64,000 nucleotides of DNA from CAVWSM01 sp963757805 (GCA_963757805.1 CAVWSM010000006.1:1116001-1180000), one strand, 5' to 3'; positions 27,518 to 37,328 are shown, numbered from the stretch's first letter. Notes: generated by a model from the letters alone, not told the origin. Program-made: numbers and translations.

Positions 27518-27568
27518 TTGCAACATGCCGTCAAAACCTTGCGGACATCGGTAGATCATCGCTAGCGT
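27518..27568 (+). promoter_or_regulatory. promoter/operator of the alpha-glucoside operon
   Basis: CTTGCAA (27518-27524) and CCTTGCGG (27537-27544) resemble the CTTGCAAG word before the regulator gene. TTGCGG as -35 and TAGCGT (27563-27568) as -10 are 18 bp apart. Binding of the LacI-family protein here would block the promoter. The lacI-GH13 gap also holds a GGGCG-gac-CGCCC hairpin near 27467-27479. Confidence 0.55.
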
Positions 27569-27626
27569 CCTGAGTCAGCACCCGTCATCCTCCGGACCGA
27601 TTCCTTACAAACAAGGAGTGCCGTTC

Positions 27627-29270
27627 GTGACGCACCCCACGGCCGTCGCCAACTCCGCCGAGTGGTGGCGCGGCGCGGTCATCTACCAGGTCTACGTCCG
27701 CAGCTTTGCCGACGGCACGGGTGACGGCACGGGCGACCTCGCAGGGGTGCGGGCCAAGCTGCCCTACCTTCACGATCTCGGCGTCGACGCCATCTGGTTC
27801 AACCCGTGGTACGCCTCGCCGATGGCCGACGGCGGCTACGACGTCGCCGACTACCGTGCCATCGAGCCTGTCTTCGGCACGCTCGCGGAGGCCGAGGCTC
27901 TCATTGCCGAGGCCCTCGAGCTCGGCATCCGCACCATCGTCGACGTCGTCCCCAACCACCTCTCCGACCAGCACACCTGGTTCCAGGCCGCCCTGGCCGC
28001 CGGGCCGGGTGCGCCCGAGCGTGACAGGTTCTGGTTCCGACCCGGGCTGGGAGACGCCGGCGACGAACCGCCGAACGGCTGGGCATCGATCTTCGGCGGC
28101 TCGGCGTGGAGCCGCACCAAGAATCCGGACGGGACGCCGGGGGAGTGGTACCTGCACTTGTTCGCGCCGGAGCAGCCGGACCTCAACTGGGATCACCCCG
28201 AGGTTCGGGCCGAGCACGAGGACATCCTCCGGTTCTGGTTCGACCGAGGCGCCGCGGGCGTGCGCATCGACTCTGCCGCTCTCCTCGTCAAGGACGAAAC
28301 GCTGCCGGATCTCCTCGCCAGCTACGGGCCAGGGGAGCACCCGCACACCGACCGCGACGGGCTGCACGACATCTACCGCAGCTGGCGTCAGGTGGCGGAG
28401 TCGTACGGCAGTGACCGGGTGCTCATCGGCGAGATCTGGCTGCCCGACGCCGAGCGGTTCGCGCTCTATCTGCGTGACGACGAGCTGCACACCGCGTTCA
28501 ACTTCGACTTCCTCGCCTGCCCCTGGGACGCGGCACGGCTGCGCTCGTCGATCGACACCACGCTTGCTGCGCACGCGCCGGTTGGAGCGCCGGCAACGTG
28601 GGTGCTGTCCAACCACGACGTCACCCGACCCGTCACTCGCTACGGCCGGGACGACACGTCCTTCGCCTTCAAGCACAAGCGGGTGGGCACTCCGACCGAT
28701 CTCGAGCTCGGGAATCGGCGGGCCCGCGCAGCGGCGCTGCTCGCCATGGCATTGCCTGGGTCCTTCTACCTCTACCAGGGCGAGGAGCTCGGGCTGCCCG
28801 AGGTCGAGGACATCCCCGCGGAGCTCCTGCAGGATCCGATGTACTTCCGCTCCGGCGGCAGTGACCCTGGCCGCGACGGCTGCCGCGTGCCCATGCCGTG
28901 GTCAGGCGAGCGCCCGCCGTACGGCTTCGTCCTCCCCGACTCGGCCGCTGAGCCTTGGCTGCCACAGCCCGCCGACTGGGCCCGGCTTAACGTCGACGCC
29001 CAGCTGCACGACCCCGAGTCGATCCTCGCGCTCTACCGGGCAGCGCTACGGCTGCGCCGCGACGAGCCGGCGCTCGGCGACGGCACGCTCACTTGGATCG
29101 ACTCACCCGCCGGGGTCCTTGCTTTCCGGCGCAGCGACGAGTTCGTCTGCGCCGTCAACCTGAGCGACCAGCCGGTCGCCCTGCCCGTCCACCAGGAGGT
29201 CCTGCTCGCCAGCGCACCGCTGGCGGGTGGGCAGCTCCCACCTGACACCGCGGCCTGGCTGCGGGTCTGA
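27627..29270 (+). CDS. GH13 alpha-glucosidase (oligo-1,6-/alpha-1,4-glucosidase-like)
   Basis: A 547-residue cytoplasmic GH13 enzyme with no signal peptide. It starts with WWRGAVIYQVYVRSF. Conserved regions are DVVPNHLS, GVRIDSAAL (nucleophile Asp), IGEIWLPD (acid/base Glu) and LSNHDVTRP (transition-state Asp). It probably hydrolyses imported alpha-glucosides; exact linkage preference cannot be read. GTG 27627 has AAGGAG eight bases upstream, while GTG 27618 overlaps that site. It is first in the operon with the transporter. Confidence 0.92.
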   Translation: MTHPTAVANSAEWWRGAVIYQVYVRSFADGTGDGTGDLAGVRAKLPYLHDLGVDAIWFNPWYASPMADGGYDVADYRAIEPVFGTLAEAEALIAEALELGIRTIVDVVPNHLSDQHTWFQAALAAGPGAPERDRFWFRPGLGDAGDEPPNGWASIFGGSAWSRTKNPDGTPGEWYLHLFAPEQPDLNWDHPEVRAEHEDILRFWFDRGAAGVRIDSAALLVKDETLPDLLASYGPGEHPHTDRDGLHDIYRSWRQVAESYGSDRVLIGEIWLPDAERFALYLRDDELHTAFNFDFLACPWDAARLRSSIDTTLAAHAPVGAPATWVLSNHDVTRPVTRYGRDDTSFAFKHKRVGTPTDLELGNRRARAAALLAMALPGSFYLYQGEELGLPEVEDIPAELLQDPMYFRSGGSDPGRDGCRVPMPWSGERPPYGFVLPDSAAEPWLPQPADWARLNVDAQLHDPESILALYRAALRLRRDEPALGDGTLTWIDSPAGVLAFRRSDEFVCAVNLSDQPVALPVHQEVLLASAPLAGGQLPPDTAAWLRV

Positions 29271-29322
29271 GCACTCACCACACCTACAAGAGTCAACTCA
29301 AAGAAGAGGGGAAGCGACACGG

Positions 29323-30705
29323 ATGGCCACCAATCGGAAGACAGCGCTGGCAGTCCTCGCCACGCTGGCCGCGACGAGCGTCCTCGCCGCGTGCGGCGGC
29401 GATGACGACGACGGCACCAGCAGCGAGGGCGGCGAAAAGCTCAAGCTGAGCGTGGTCTCGCTCAAGCCGGGCAGCGAACCGGCCGCCTTCGAGGCGTTCG
29501 ACCAGCAGGTCGAGGAGTTCGAGGCCGCTAACACGGACATCGACATCGAGGGCGTCGAGTACCAGTGGGAGGCGCCGACCTTCGCCGCCCAGCTAGCTGG
29601 CGGCACGTTGCCGACTGTGTTCGAGATCCCGTTCACGGACGGCAAGACGCTGATCGAGAACGAGCAGATCGCGGACCTGACTGACTACGTCGGCGAGTAC
29701 GACTGGTCCGGCTCGCTCAACCCCAACGTCGCAGAGGCGGGGCAGGACGACAGCGGCAACATCTTCGCCGTGCCCAAGGAGGGCTACGGCATCGGCCTGC
29801 ACTACAACCGCACGCTGTTCGAGCAGGCGGGCCTCGATCCCGACCAGCCGCCAGCAAGCTGGGAGGAGGTGCGCGAATACGCCAAGGCGATCGCCGAGAA
29901 GACTGGCCAGGCCGGCTACGCCCAGATGACGAAGGACAACACCGGCGGCTGGATGCTCACCACCCTGTCGTACGCGTTCGGCGGACGCCTGCAGGAAGGC
30001 GACCGTGACTCTGCGACGTCGACAATCGACAACCCAGAGACGACGGCAGCCCTCGAGGCCCTGCAAGCGATGCGCTGGGAGGACAACTCGATGGGCAGCG
30101 AGTTCCTCTACGACTGGACGGGCATCAACCAGGCCTTCGCCGCCGGCAAGATCGGCATGTACATGACCGGGTCTGACGTCTACACGGCGCTGTCCCGCGA
30201 GAACCAGATCAACCCGGACGACTACGGTCTGGCCGCTCTCCCGCTGGCCGACGGCGGCGACGCCGGTGTCCTGGGCGGCGGCACGCTGATCGCGGTCAGC
30301 GCCAAGGCCTCCGACGAGGAAAAGGCAGCCGCGGCGAAGTGGATCGACTTCTACTACATGCAGAAGCTGGTCAACGAGGAGCGCGCGGTCGCGGATGCCA
30401 AGACCCTTTCCGAGACCGACCAGCCGGTCGGCACCCCGGTGCTGCCGGTGTTCGACAAGGCGCAGTACGACCAGTCTCGTGAGTGGATCGCCGACTACAT
30501 CAACGTCCCGCTGGACCAGATGAGCTCGTTTACCGAGAACATCTTCAACCAGGAGATCGTGGGCGAGCCGACGGCACACACGCAGGAGGTCTACGCGGTG
30601 CTCGACTCGGTCGTGCAGACAGTGCTGACGACGCAGGGCGCCAACATCAGTGACCTGCTCTCTCAGGCACAGACGCAGGCTCAGAACATCATCGACCAGG
30701 GCTGA
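29323..30705 (+). CDS. extracellular sugar-binding lipoprotein of an ABC transporter
   Basis: A 460-residue family 1 solute-binding protein. The lipoprotein signal peptide (RKTALAVLATLAATS, lipobox VLAAC, Cys about 24) is followed by an acidic GGDDDD linker. The binding domain contains GGTLPTVFEIPFTDGK and FAAGKIGMYMTGSD, typical of maltose/oligosaccharide binders. It captures sugar outside the cell for the two permeases downstream. No ATPase gene is present, so the transporter presumably uses a shared MsiK-type ATPase encoded elsewhere, as is common in actinobacteria. Confidence 0.93.
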   Translation: MATNRKTALAVLATLAATSVLAACGGDDDDGTSSEGGEKLKLSVVSLKPGSEPAAFEAFDQQVEEFEAANTDIDIEGVEYQWEAPTFAAQLAGGTLPTVFEIPFTDGKTLIENEQIADLTDYVGEYDWSGSLNPNVAEAGQDDSGNIFAVPKEGYGIGLHYNRTLFEQAGLDPDQPPASWEEVREYAKAIAEKTGQAGYAQMTKDNTGGWMLTTLSYAFGGRLQEGDRDSATSTIDNPETTAALEALQAMRWEDNSMGSEFLYDWTGINQAFAAGKIGMYMTGSDVYTALSRENQINPDDYGLAALPLADGGDAGVLGGGTLIAVSAKASDEEKAAAAKWIDFYYMQKLVNEERAVADAKTLSETDQPVGTPVLPVFDKAQYDQSREWIADYINVPLDQMSSFTENIFNQEIVGEPTAHTQEVYAVLDSVVQTVLTTQGANISDLLSQAQTQAQNIIDQG

Positions 30706-30794
30706 GTCTTCACCACCACCACGGCTCGGCCGGGAGCGATGGCCCACGCTCCCGGCCGAGCCGGCACCATCTCGTGAGATAGAAGGGTTCGTGC

Positions 30795-31736
30795 ATGAGC
30801 AGCGTCGACGCTGACGCAGGGATCGAGTCCCAGCGGCCGCGAAGGTCGCCGATCACGTGGGCGCGCAACGGAGGCCTGTCGACACTGGTGTTCCTGTTGC
30901 CCATGCTGGTCATCTTCGGGGTCTTCTCCTGGTTCCCGATTGCTCGCGCTGTGGTCATGAGCTTCCAGGAGACCAACCTGATCACACCCGCCAACTGGGT
31001 GGGGCTGGACAACTTCCGCCAGGTCTTCTCCGACCCGCTGCTGTGGACCGCTGTCAAGAACACGATCTATTTCGCCTTGCTCGCCCTCGTGTTCGGCTAC
31101 CCCGTGCCGCTGGTGCTGGCGGTGCTCATGAGCGAGGTACGCCGGCGGCGAGGCATCTACACGGCGCTGGCCTATCTGCCAGTCGTCGTGCCGCCGGTGG
31201 TGGCCGTACTCCTGTGGAAGTTCTTCTTCGACGCCAGCCCGACCGGCGTCTTCAACACGATCCTCGGCTGGGTCGGCCTCGGACCGTACCCGTGGTTGCA
31301 GTCCACGACGTGGGCGATGCCCTCGCTGGTGCTGGAGGCCACGTGGGCTGCCGCCGGTGGGACGGTGATCATCTACCTTGCGGCGCTAACGAGCGTGTCG
31401 CCAGAGCTGTACGACGCGGCCGAGGTGGATGGCGCGTCGATCTGGCGCAAGGTCTGGCATGTGACCATGCCGCAGCTGCGCGGTGTGATGCTCGTGCTGC
31501 TGATCCTGCAGATCATCGGCACGGCACAGGTGTTCCTCGAGCCGTTCCTGTTCACCGGGGGCGGCCCGGCCAACTCCACGCTGACCGTGATGCTGCTCAT
31601 CTATAACTACGCGTTCGGCAACAGCCTCGGCAGTGACTACGGCGCCGCGACCGCGCTGAGCCTCATGCTGGCGCTCTTCCTCGCGGTGCTGTCCGCCCTC
31701 TACTTCCGCCTCACCCGGAGCTGGAGCACGTCATGA
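30795..31736 (+). CDS. carbohydrate ABC transporter permease (MalF-type)
   Basis: A 313-residue inner membrane permease with six transmembrane segments. The EAA loop contacting the ATPase is YDAAEVDGASIWRKVWHVTM. It follows the binding protein by 89 bp and overlaps the second permease by four bases, so the two subunits are coupled in translation. It forms the translocation pore with the next gene product. Confidence 0.94.
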   Translation: MSSVDADAGIESQRPRRSPITWARNGGLSTLVFLLPMLVIFGVFSWFPIARAVVMSFQETNLITPANWVGLDNFRQVFSDPLLWTAVKNTIYFALLALVFGYPVPLVLAVLMSEVRRRRGIYTALAYLPVVVPPVVAVLLWKFFFDASPTGVFNTILGWVGLGPYPWLQSTTWAMPSLVLEATWAAAGGTVIIYLAALTSVSPELYDAAEVDGASIWRKVWHVTMPQLRGVMLVLLILQIIGTAQVFLEPFLFTGGGPANSTLTVMLLIYNYAFGNSLGSDYGAATALSLMLALFLAVLSALYFRLTRSWSTS

Positions 31737-32722
31737 CCACCCCGGTCCAGTCGCTGACCCCCGGTGCCGTCCCAACGGCGCCGGTGGAGGTTGCGCCGTC
31801 GCCGACCCCCGAACGGCGACGGCGCGACCGTCGATCTGGCGGAGGCAGCGACCGGGGCATCGTGTCCCCGTCCGATCGGCGGCGTCGCCTCGTCCGCGGG
31901 TCGCTCGGTCTGAGCCACGGGGCGCTGCTGGCGTTGCTGGTGGTCGTCGGGCTGGGTCCGATCCTCTGGCTTGCCAAGGCGGCGGTCACCCCCACGCAGG
32001 ACACGCTGCGCGAGCCGCTCGCGCTGTTCCCCAACGGTGTCGACTGGGCCAACCTCTCGACCGCGTGGACGACCGCCAACATCGACCTGCACTTCGTCAA
32101 CACGGTCTGGGTGGCGGCCGGCTCGTGGCTGTCGCAGATCGTGGTCGCTACGACCGCCGGCTATGCCTTGTCCGTGCTCCGCCCGAAGTACGGCCCGATC
32201 CTCACGGCCGCCGTCCTCGGCACGCTGCTCGTCCCCTCCGTCGTGCTTCTCGTGCCGCTCTACCTGACCGTCCTCGACGTTCCTGGCCTCAACACCAACC
32301 TGATCAACTCCTTCTGGGCGGTGTGGCTGCCAGCGGGGGCGAGCGCGTTCAACGTCGTGCTGGTCAAGCGGTTCTTCGACAACCTGCCGCGGGAGATCTT
32401 CGAGGCGGCCCGGGTGGACGGTGCCGGCCCGTTCCGGCTGTTCTGGTCCATCGTGTTGCCGATGTCTCGGCCGATCCTGGGCGTGGTGTCGGTCTTCGCG
32501 GTCGTTGCCGCCTGGAAGGACTACCTCTGGCCGCTGCTCGTGCTCCCCGACCCGCAGAAGCAGCCGTTGTCCGTACGGCTCCCGGCCATGGCGGGCGTCG
32601 TCGAGCTGGACGTGCTGCTCGCCGCGCTGCTGATCTCGACGGCGTTCCCGATCGTGCTCTTCCTGGTGTTCCAGCGGCTCTTCCTTCGCGGGGCGGGGCT
32701 GGGCGGCGCCGTCAAGGGGTGA
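31733..32722 (+). CDS. carbohydrate ABC transporter permease (MalG-type)
   Basis: A 329-residue permease with a long, unusually basic cytoplasmic N-terminus (ERRRRDRRSGGGSD) before six transmembrane segments. The EAA motif is IFEAARVDGAGPFRLFWSIV. ATG 31733 overlaps the upstream stop (ATGA). It is the last gene of the alpha-glucoside cassette; the next gene returns to the conserved rne locus. Confidence 0.94.
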   Translation: MTTPVQSLTPGAVPTAPVEVAPSPTPERRRRDRRSGGGSDRGIVSPSDRRRRLVRGSLGLSHGALLALLVVVGLGPILWLAKAAVTPTQDTLREPLALFPNGVDWANLSTAWTTANIDLHFVNTVWVAAGSWLSQIVVATTAGYALSVLRPKYGPILTAAVLGTLLVPSVVLLVPLYLTVLDVPGLNTNLINSFWAVWLPAGASAFNVVLVKRFFDNLPREIFEAARVDGAGPFRLFWSIVLPMSRPILGVVSVFAVVAAWKDYLWPLLVLPDPQKQPLSVRLPAMAGVVELDVLLAALLISTAFPIVLFLVFQRLFLRGAGLGGAVKG

Positions 32723-32734
32723 GCCTGGCTCGAG

Positions 32735-32740
32735 GACAAT
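32735..32740 (+). promoter_or_regulatory. -10 element of the DUF2344 gene
   Basis: GACAAT ends seven bases before ATG 32748, fitting a leaderless promoter. It gives this gene its own transcription, independent of the sugar cassette. Confidence 0.45.
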
Positions 32741-32747
32741 GGGACGC

Positions 32748-33545
32748 ATGTCCCGCCAACCCACGAGCAGCCAAGCCCCGGCGGTGCAGCGGCTGCGGGT
32801 CCGCTACGCCAAGCGTGGGCGGCTGCGATTCACGAGCCACCGGGACTTCCAGCGCGCCTTCGAGCGGGCGCTGCGTCGTGCCGAGGTGCCCATCGCGTTT
32901 TCGCAGGGGTTCAGCCCGCACCCGCGGGTGTCATACGCCAACGCTGCGCCCACCGGCGCTGGGAGCGAGGCCGAATACCTGGAGATCGCGGTCTCGTCAC
33001 GCTGCGTGCCGACCAACGTACGGACGGCGCTCGACGCGGCCCTGCCAGCCGGCCTCGACGTCGTCGAGGTCGTGGAAGCCGGCCAGGGATCGCTCGCCGA
33101 CCGCCTCGAAGGGTCGGTCTGGGAGCTTGTCCTTCCCGGCGTCGACCCGGACGTGGCCGCAGCGGCGGCCACCGCCTTCCTCGCCGCCGACAGCGTGGAG
33201 GTCGAGCGGCTTACCAAGAACGGCGTCCGAAAGTTCGACGCGCGGGGGGCTGTCGTCGCCCTGGCGGCGACGCGCGGGGGTGACGGTAGGTCGGGGACGG
33301 CACCTTGTGCGATAATGAGAGTGGTCGTACGGCATGGCACACCTACTGTGCGACCCGACGACGTCCTCGCCGGACTCCGTCGTGTGGCTTCCCTCGAGCC
33401 TCCCGCGCCACCCCAGGCGACGCGGCTCGCACAAGGCCCGCTCGACGTAGTGTCCGGCACGGTCGGCGACCCGCTGGCGCCCGACCGCGACGCGGCCCCT
33501 GGGCTGGCGGACGCGGGGGTGCCCGAGCCGTTGGCTGACGCCTGA
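32748..33545 (+). CDS. TIGR03936/DUF2344 radical SAM-associated protein
   Basis: The 265-residue product begins with the family core LRVRYAKRGRLRFTSHRDF, followed by IAFSQGFSPHPRVSYANAAP (split across the motif) and EAEYLEIAV. It normally partners the TIGR03960 radical SAM protein and precedes rne. The last 70 residues are Pro/Ala-rich and variable. The reaction is unknown; the shared locus with RNase E and ribosomal proteins suggests RNA modification or processing. Here the partner gene is displaced by the sugar cassette. Confidence 0.88.
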   Translation: MSRQPTSSQAPAVQRLRVRYAKRGRLRFTSHRDFQRAFERALRRAEVPIAFSQGFSPHPRVSYANAAPTGAGSEAEYLEIAVSSRCVPTNVRTALDAALPAGLDVVEVVEAGQGSLADRLEGSVWELVLPGVDPDVAAAAATAFLAADSVEVERLTKNGVRKFDARGAVVALAATRGGDGRSGTAPCAIMRVVVRHGTPTVRPDDVLAGLRRVASLEPPAPPQATRLAQGPLDVVSGTVGDPLAPDRDAAPGLADAGVPEPLADA

Positions 33546-33681
33546 CGGAGGGCGCGTCGCCACAGGCTTATTTGTCGTGCTCGGCGCCACCGTGCATGAC
33601 ACACGGAACTTGCAGCCCCGCGCGGCGCCTCGGTCAATGCAGACCGATGTGCCCGGGGCTCGACGGGAGACTGACAACCGA

Positions 33682-36415
33682 ATGCTGGACACAGAGTCGG
33701 TCGGGACCGAACCGACCGCCGCCAACAATGTCGCTGACAGCAGCGAGACACCCACTGACACCACGGCCGCCCGCCCCCGAAGGCGTCGCGCTGCTTCACG
33801 CCCTGCGGGTCCGCCGCAGGCCGGCGCGGAGGACGCCGCGGGGGCCGTCACGGTCACCGCGCCGCCCACGGAGGAGCCGGCCGCGCCGGCACCCCGCCGC
33901 CGTCGCCCGCGTAAGACGGCCGCGTCCGCTCCGGACGACCAGACCGCCGAGCGCGACGCGTTCGAGGCGCGCCCGAGGTGAGCCCGGAGGTTGCCGACGT
34001 TCCCCCCGCGGGAGCAGACGTCCCGGCCGAGTCCGGGGCACCGGCCGAGGCTGAGGCTCCCAGCAAGCGCCGCCGCACGACGACTGCCGGCCCTCGCCGG
34101 CGACGGGGCAGCGCGGCGGCCGCAGCGGACACGGCCGAGGCGCCGCAGGTCGTCGAGCCGACCGACACGGCCGAGCCAGACGCTGCCACCGCACCCACGG
34201 CCCGCGAGACGGTTACACAGGGCGAAGTCACGGAGGAAACCCCCGAGGAAGCGCCGGAGCCAGCCGGCCGGTCGCGCCGCCCGCGCGTCGCGGCCGCCCC
34301 ATCCTTCGTCGCGCCGGAACCGCTGTTCCAGGAGCCCAGCTCCGAGCGCGCCACCGCGGCACTCATCGGCGGGGACGACATCGTGCTCGACGACGAGACC
34401 GAGGAGGCAGCCGAGGAGGCGGCCACCGAGGACCACGACGGCGCGGCGAGGCGCCGGCGTCGCCGCCGCGGCGGCCGTGGTCGTCGCCGCCAAGGTGACG
34501 ATGATGGCGTCGAGGTCGTCGAGCTCGAGGAAGTCGCTGAGCCAGCGGCTGTCGCCTCCGAGCCCGACAACGGGGATCAGGAGGAGCACGAGGAGGCCGA
34601 CGAGCAGGCCGGCACCTCCCGCCGCCGCCGTCGCCGTCGGCGTCGGGGTGAAGACGCTGAGCTGTCCCCCGACGACCCGGAGCACACAGTCGTCCGGGTT
34701 CGCGAGCCACGCGGCCGCACCTCCGACGAGGTCACCGCGCTCAAGGGCTCGACCCGCATCGAGGCCAAGCGCCAGCGTCGCCGGGAGGGTCGCGAAGCCG
34801 GCCGCAAGCGCCCGCCGATCCTCAGTGAGGCCGAGTTCCTGGCCCGGCGCGAGTCCGTCAAGCGGGTGATGGTCGTTCGCCAGCTGGGCGACCGCACACA
34901 GATCGCGGTGCTCGAAGACGGAATCCTCGTCGAGCACTACGTGAGCCGCGCCACCCAGCAATCCCTGATCGGCAATGTTTACCTCGGCCGAGTGCAGAAC
35001 GTGCTGCCCGCCATGGAGGCGGCGTTTGTCGACATCGGGCGGGGGCGCAACGCTGTCCTTTACGCGGGCGAGGTCGACTGGGACCTGCTCGGCGAGGCGG
35101 GCCAGCCCAAGCGCATCGAGTCGGCCCTCAAGTCTGGGCAGAGCGTGCTCGCCCAGGTCACCAAGGACCCGGTCGGCCACAAGGGCGCCCGGCTCACCAG
35201 CCAAGTGAGCCTTCCGGGCCGCTACCTGGTGTACGTACCGGGTGGGTCGATGAGCGGCATCAGCCGCAAGCTGCCCGACACCGAGCGGTCCCGGCTCAAG
35301 AACATCCTCAAGGGTGTCGTGCCCGAGGACGCCGGCGTGATCGTCCGTACGGCCGCCGAAGGCGCCACCGAGGCCGAGCTCACACAGGACGTCGAGCGGC
35401 TTGCCGCCCAGTGGTCGGACATCCAGAAGAAGGCGCAGTCGGGCAACGCCCCGGCCCTGCTCTATGGCGAGCCCGACCTGACGGTCAAGGTCGTCCGCGA
35501 CCTGTTCAACGAAGACGTCGGCGAGCTTGTCGTGGAGGGCGACGAGGCCTGGGACACGATCGAGTCCTACGTGTCCTTCGTCGCGCCGCACCTCGTCGAC
35601 CGGTTGCGCAAGCACACGGGCAGCGTCGACGTCTTTGCCGCCTACCGCATCGACGAGCAGATCGCCAAGGCCCTCGATCGGAAGGTGTGGCTCCCGTCGG
35701 GCGGCTCGCTCGTCATCGACCGCACCGAGGCAATGACGGTGGTCGACGTCAACACCGGCAAGTTCACCGGCTCCGGGGGCAACCTCGAGGAGACGGTGAC
35801 GCGCAACAACCTGGAGGCGGCCGAGGAGATCGTCCGACAGCTCAGGCTGCGCGACATCGGCGGCATCATCGTCATCGACTTCATCGACATGGTGCTCGAG
35901 AGCAACCGCGACCTGGTGCTGCGGCGCCTCGTGGAGTGCCTAGGTCGCGACCGCACGAAGCATCAGGTGGCCGAGGTCACCTCGCTCGGGTTGGTGCAGA
36001 TGACCCGGAAGAAGATCGGTACGGGTTTGCTGGAGGCTTTCTCCGAGCCGTGCGAATGCTGCAACGGTCGCGGCATCGTCGTACACCTCGAGCCCGTCGA
36101 GCCGACCAAGCAGCACACCAGCGACGCCGGCAAGGCGACCGGCGAGTCCGGCAAGCGCACCCGGCGGTCGGGGCGCTCGAAGGAGCCGGTGGCAGCGGCT
36201 CCGGCCGGCGCCGACGCGGCGGAGCTGCTGGCCAAGGTGGCGGCGGCGAGCGGCCACGTCGACGAACCCGTCGTCGCCGAGAGCGTCGTCGCGGTAGGGG
36301 AGCCGGCAGCGGCAGCGGAGACGGACGCGGCGCCGCCCCGGCGCCCGCCCCGGCGGCCAAGCCGAGGCGGCGTCGAGCCACACGCAAGGCCGGTCCGTCC
36401 GCGGCTGAGGCCTGA
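33682..36415 (+). CDS. rne: ribonuclease E/G family protein; two apparent single-base frameshifts
   Basis: The catalytic core is intact in the frame from 33978: an S1-like RNA-binding part (GNVYLGRVQNVLPAMEAAFVD), DNase I-like metal site Asp in MTVVDVNTGKFTG and IIVIDFIDM, and zinc-link CECCNGRG. The acidic/basic disordered N-terminus reads from ATG 33682 (LDTESVGTEPTAANN) in another frame and must shift near 33968. One missing G in GAGGCGCGCC would join EA to APEVSPEVADV. Near 36330 a second shift would restore the usual ending PRRRRATRKAGPSAAEA at 36415. The enzyme processes rRNA and degrades mRNA. Frame errors confined to low-complexity GC-rich ends suggest sequence error. Confidence 0.85.
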
Positions 36416-36550
36416 CGCCGGTTTGACCGGGCCACCGGCGATTCCGTACTCTTGACCGTCGGCGCAGATCGCGCCAAATCTTCGCCTGCCCGAGCCCGGT
36501 GCAGGCATGCGCAACGAACGTCGAAGTCCCTTCGAGGAAGTGAGTCCGCG

Positions 36551-36862
36551 GTGTACGCGATCGTCCGCAGCGGTGGCCGTCAGCAGAAGGTCTCCGTCGG
36601 TGACGTCATCGAGATCGACCAGCTTGGTGGCCAAACCGGCGACAGCGTCACCCTCCCGGCCGTCCTCCTCGTCGACGGTGAGACCGTCACCTCCGACGCC
36701 GGCACGCTCTCGGGCGTGACGGTGACGGCCGAGGTGCTCGGAGCCACCAAGGGCCCCAAGATCAAGATTCTGCGTTACAAGAACAAGACCGGATACCGTC
36801 GCCGCCAGGGTCACCGCCAGCACTACACCCAGGTCAAGGTCACCGGGATCGAGACCAAGTAG
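36551..36862 (+). CDS. rplU: 50S ribosomal protein L21
   Basis: A 103-residue L21 with VYAIVRSGGRQQKVSVGDVI at the N-terminus and KILRYKNKTGYRRRQGHRQ near the end, which binds 23S rRNA. The GTG start follows a TTCGAGGAAGTGAG leader. A small TCGAAG/CTTCGA hairpin lies just before it, at about 36521-36535. rpmA follows 41 bp later in the same operon. Confidence 0.97.
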   Translation: MYAIVRSGGRQQKVSVGDVIEIDQLGGQTGDSVTLPAVLLVDGETVTSDAGTLSGVTVTAEVLGATKGPKIKILRYKNKTGYRRRQGHRQHYTQVKVTGIETK

Positions 36863-36903
36863 TCGGGCGTTTCCCCGACTAGATCAACAGGGAGCTTGCA
36901 GCA

Positions 36904-37161
36904 ATGGCACACAAGAAGGGCGCCTCGTCCAGCAGGAACGGACGTGACTCCAACGCCCAACGGCTCGGCGTCAAGCGCTTCGGTGGCCAGGTCGTGGGCG
37001 CGGGCGAGATCATCGTCCGGCAGCGCGGCACGCACTTCCACCCCGGTGAGGGCGTCGGTCGCGGCACCGACGACACGCTGTTCGCGAAGGTCGCCGGCGC
37101 AGTCGAGTTCGGCACCAAGCGCGGCCGCAGGGTCGTCAACATCGTCCCGGCCGGGGAGTAA
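36904..37161 (+). CDS. rpmA: 50S ribosomal protein L27
   Basis: An 85-residue L27 starting AHKKGASSSRNGRDSNAQRL, the N-terminal arm that reaches the peptidyl transferase centre, then GGQVVGAGEIIVRQRGTHFHPG. GGGAGC precedes ATG 36904. It forms the conserved rplU-rpmA-obgE order. A strong hairpin follows its stop. Confidence 0.97.
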   Translation: MAHKKGASSSRNGRDSNAQRLGVKRFGGQVVGAGEIIVRQRGTHFHPGEGVGRGTDDTLFAKVAGAVEFGTKRGRRVVNIVPAGE

Positions 37162-37194
37162 CCACCTGCCAGGGCAGCATCACCAAACGTCAGT

Positions 37195-37224
37195 CGAGGG
37201 CGGGCCGGTCAAGGCCCGCCCTCG
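37195..37224 (+). terminator. hairpin terminator after rpmA
   Basis: CGAGGGCGGGCC and GGCCCGCCCTCG form a perfect 12-bp stem with a six-base loop, 33 bp after the rpmA stop. No strong T-run follows, as is common in this group. Confidence 0.75.
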
Positions 37225-37235
37225 CTGTCATTGAG

Positions 37236-37300
37236 GCGACTTGTCAGGCTGGCGGTGGCCGTCCGCGCAGGTCAGCCGTTCTGACAATCTGACAAGTCGC
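37236..37300. repeat. 12-bp inverted repeat upstream of obgE
   Basis: GCGACTTGTCAG (37236-37247) and CTGACAAGTCGC (37289-37300) are exact reverse complements, 41 bases apart, ending 28 bp before the obgE start. It may be a leader stem or a paired operator. Confidence 0.6.
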
Positions 37301-37328
37301 GAGGAACCACAGACGAAGGAGGAGCGTC

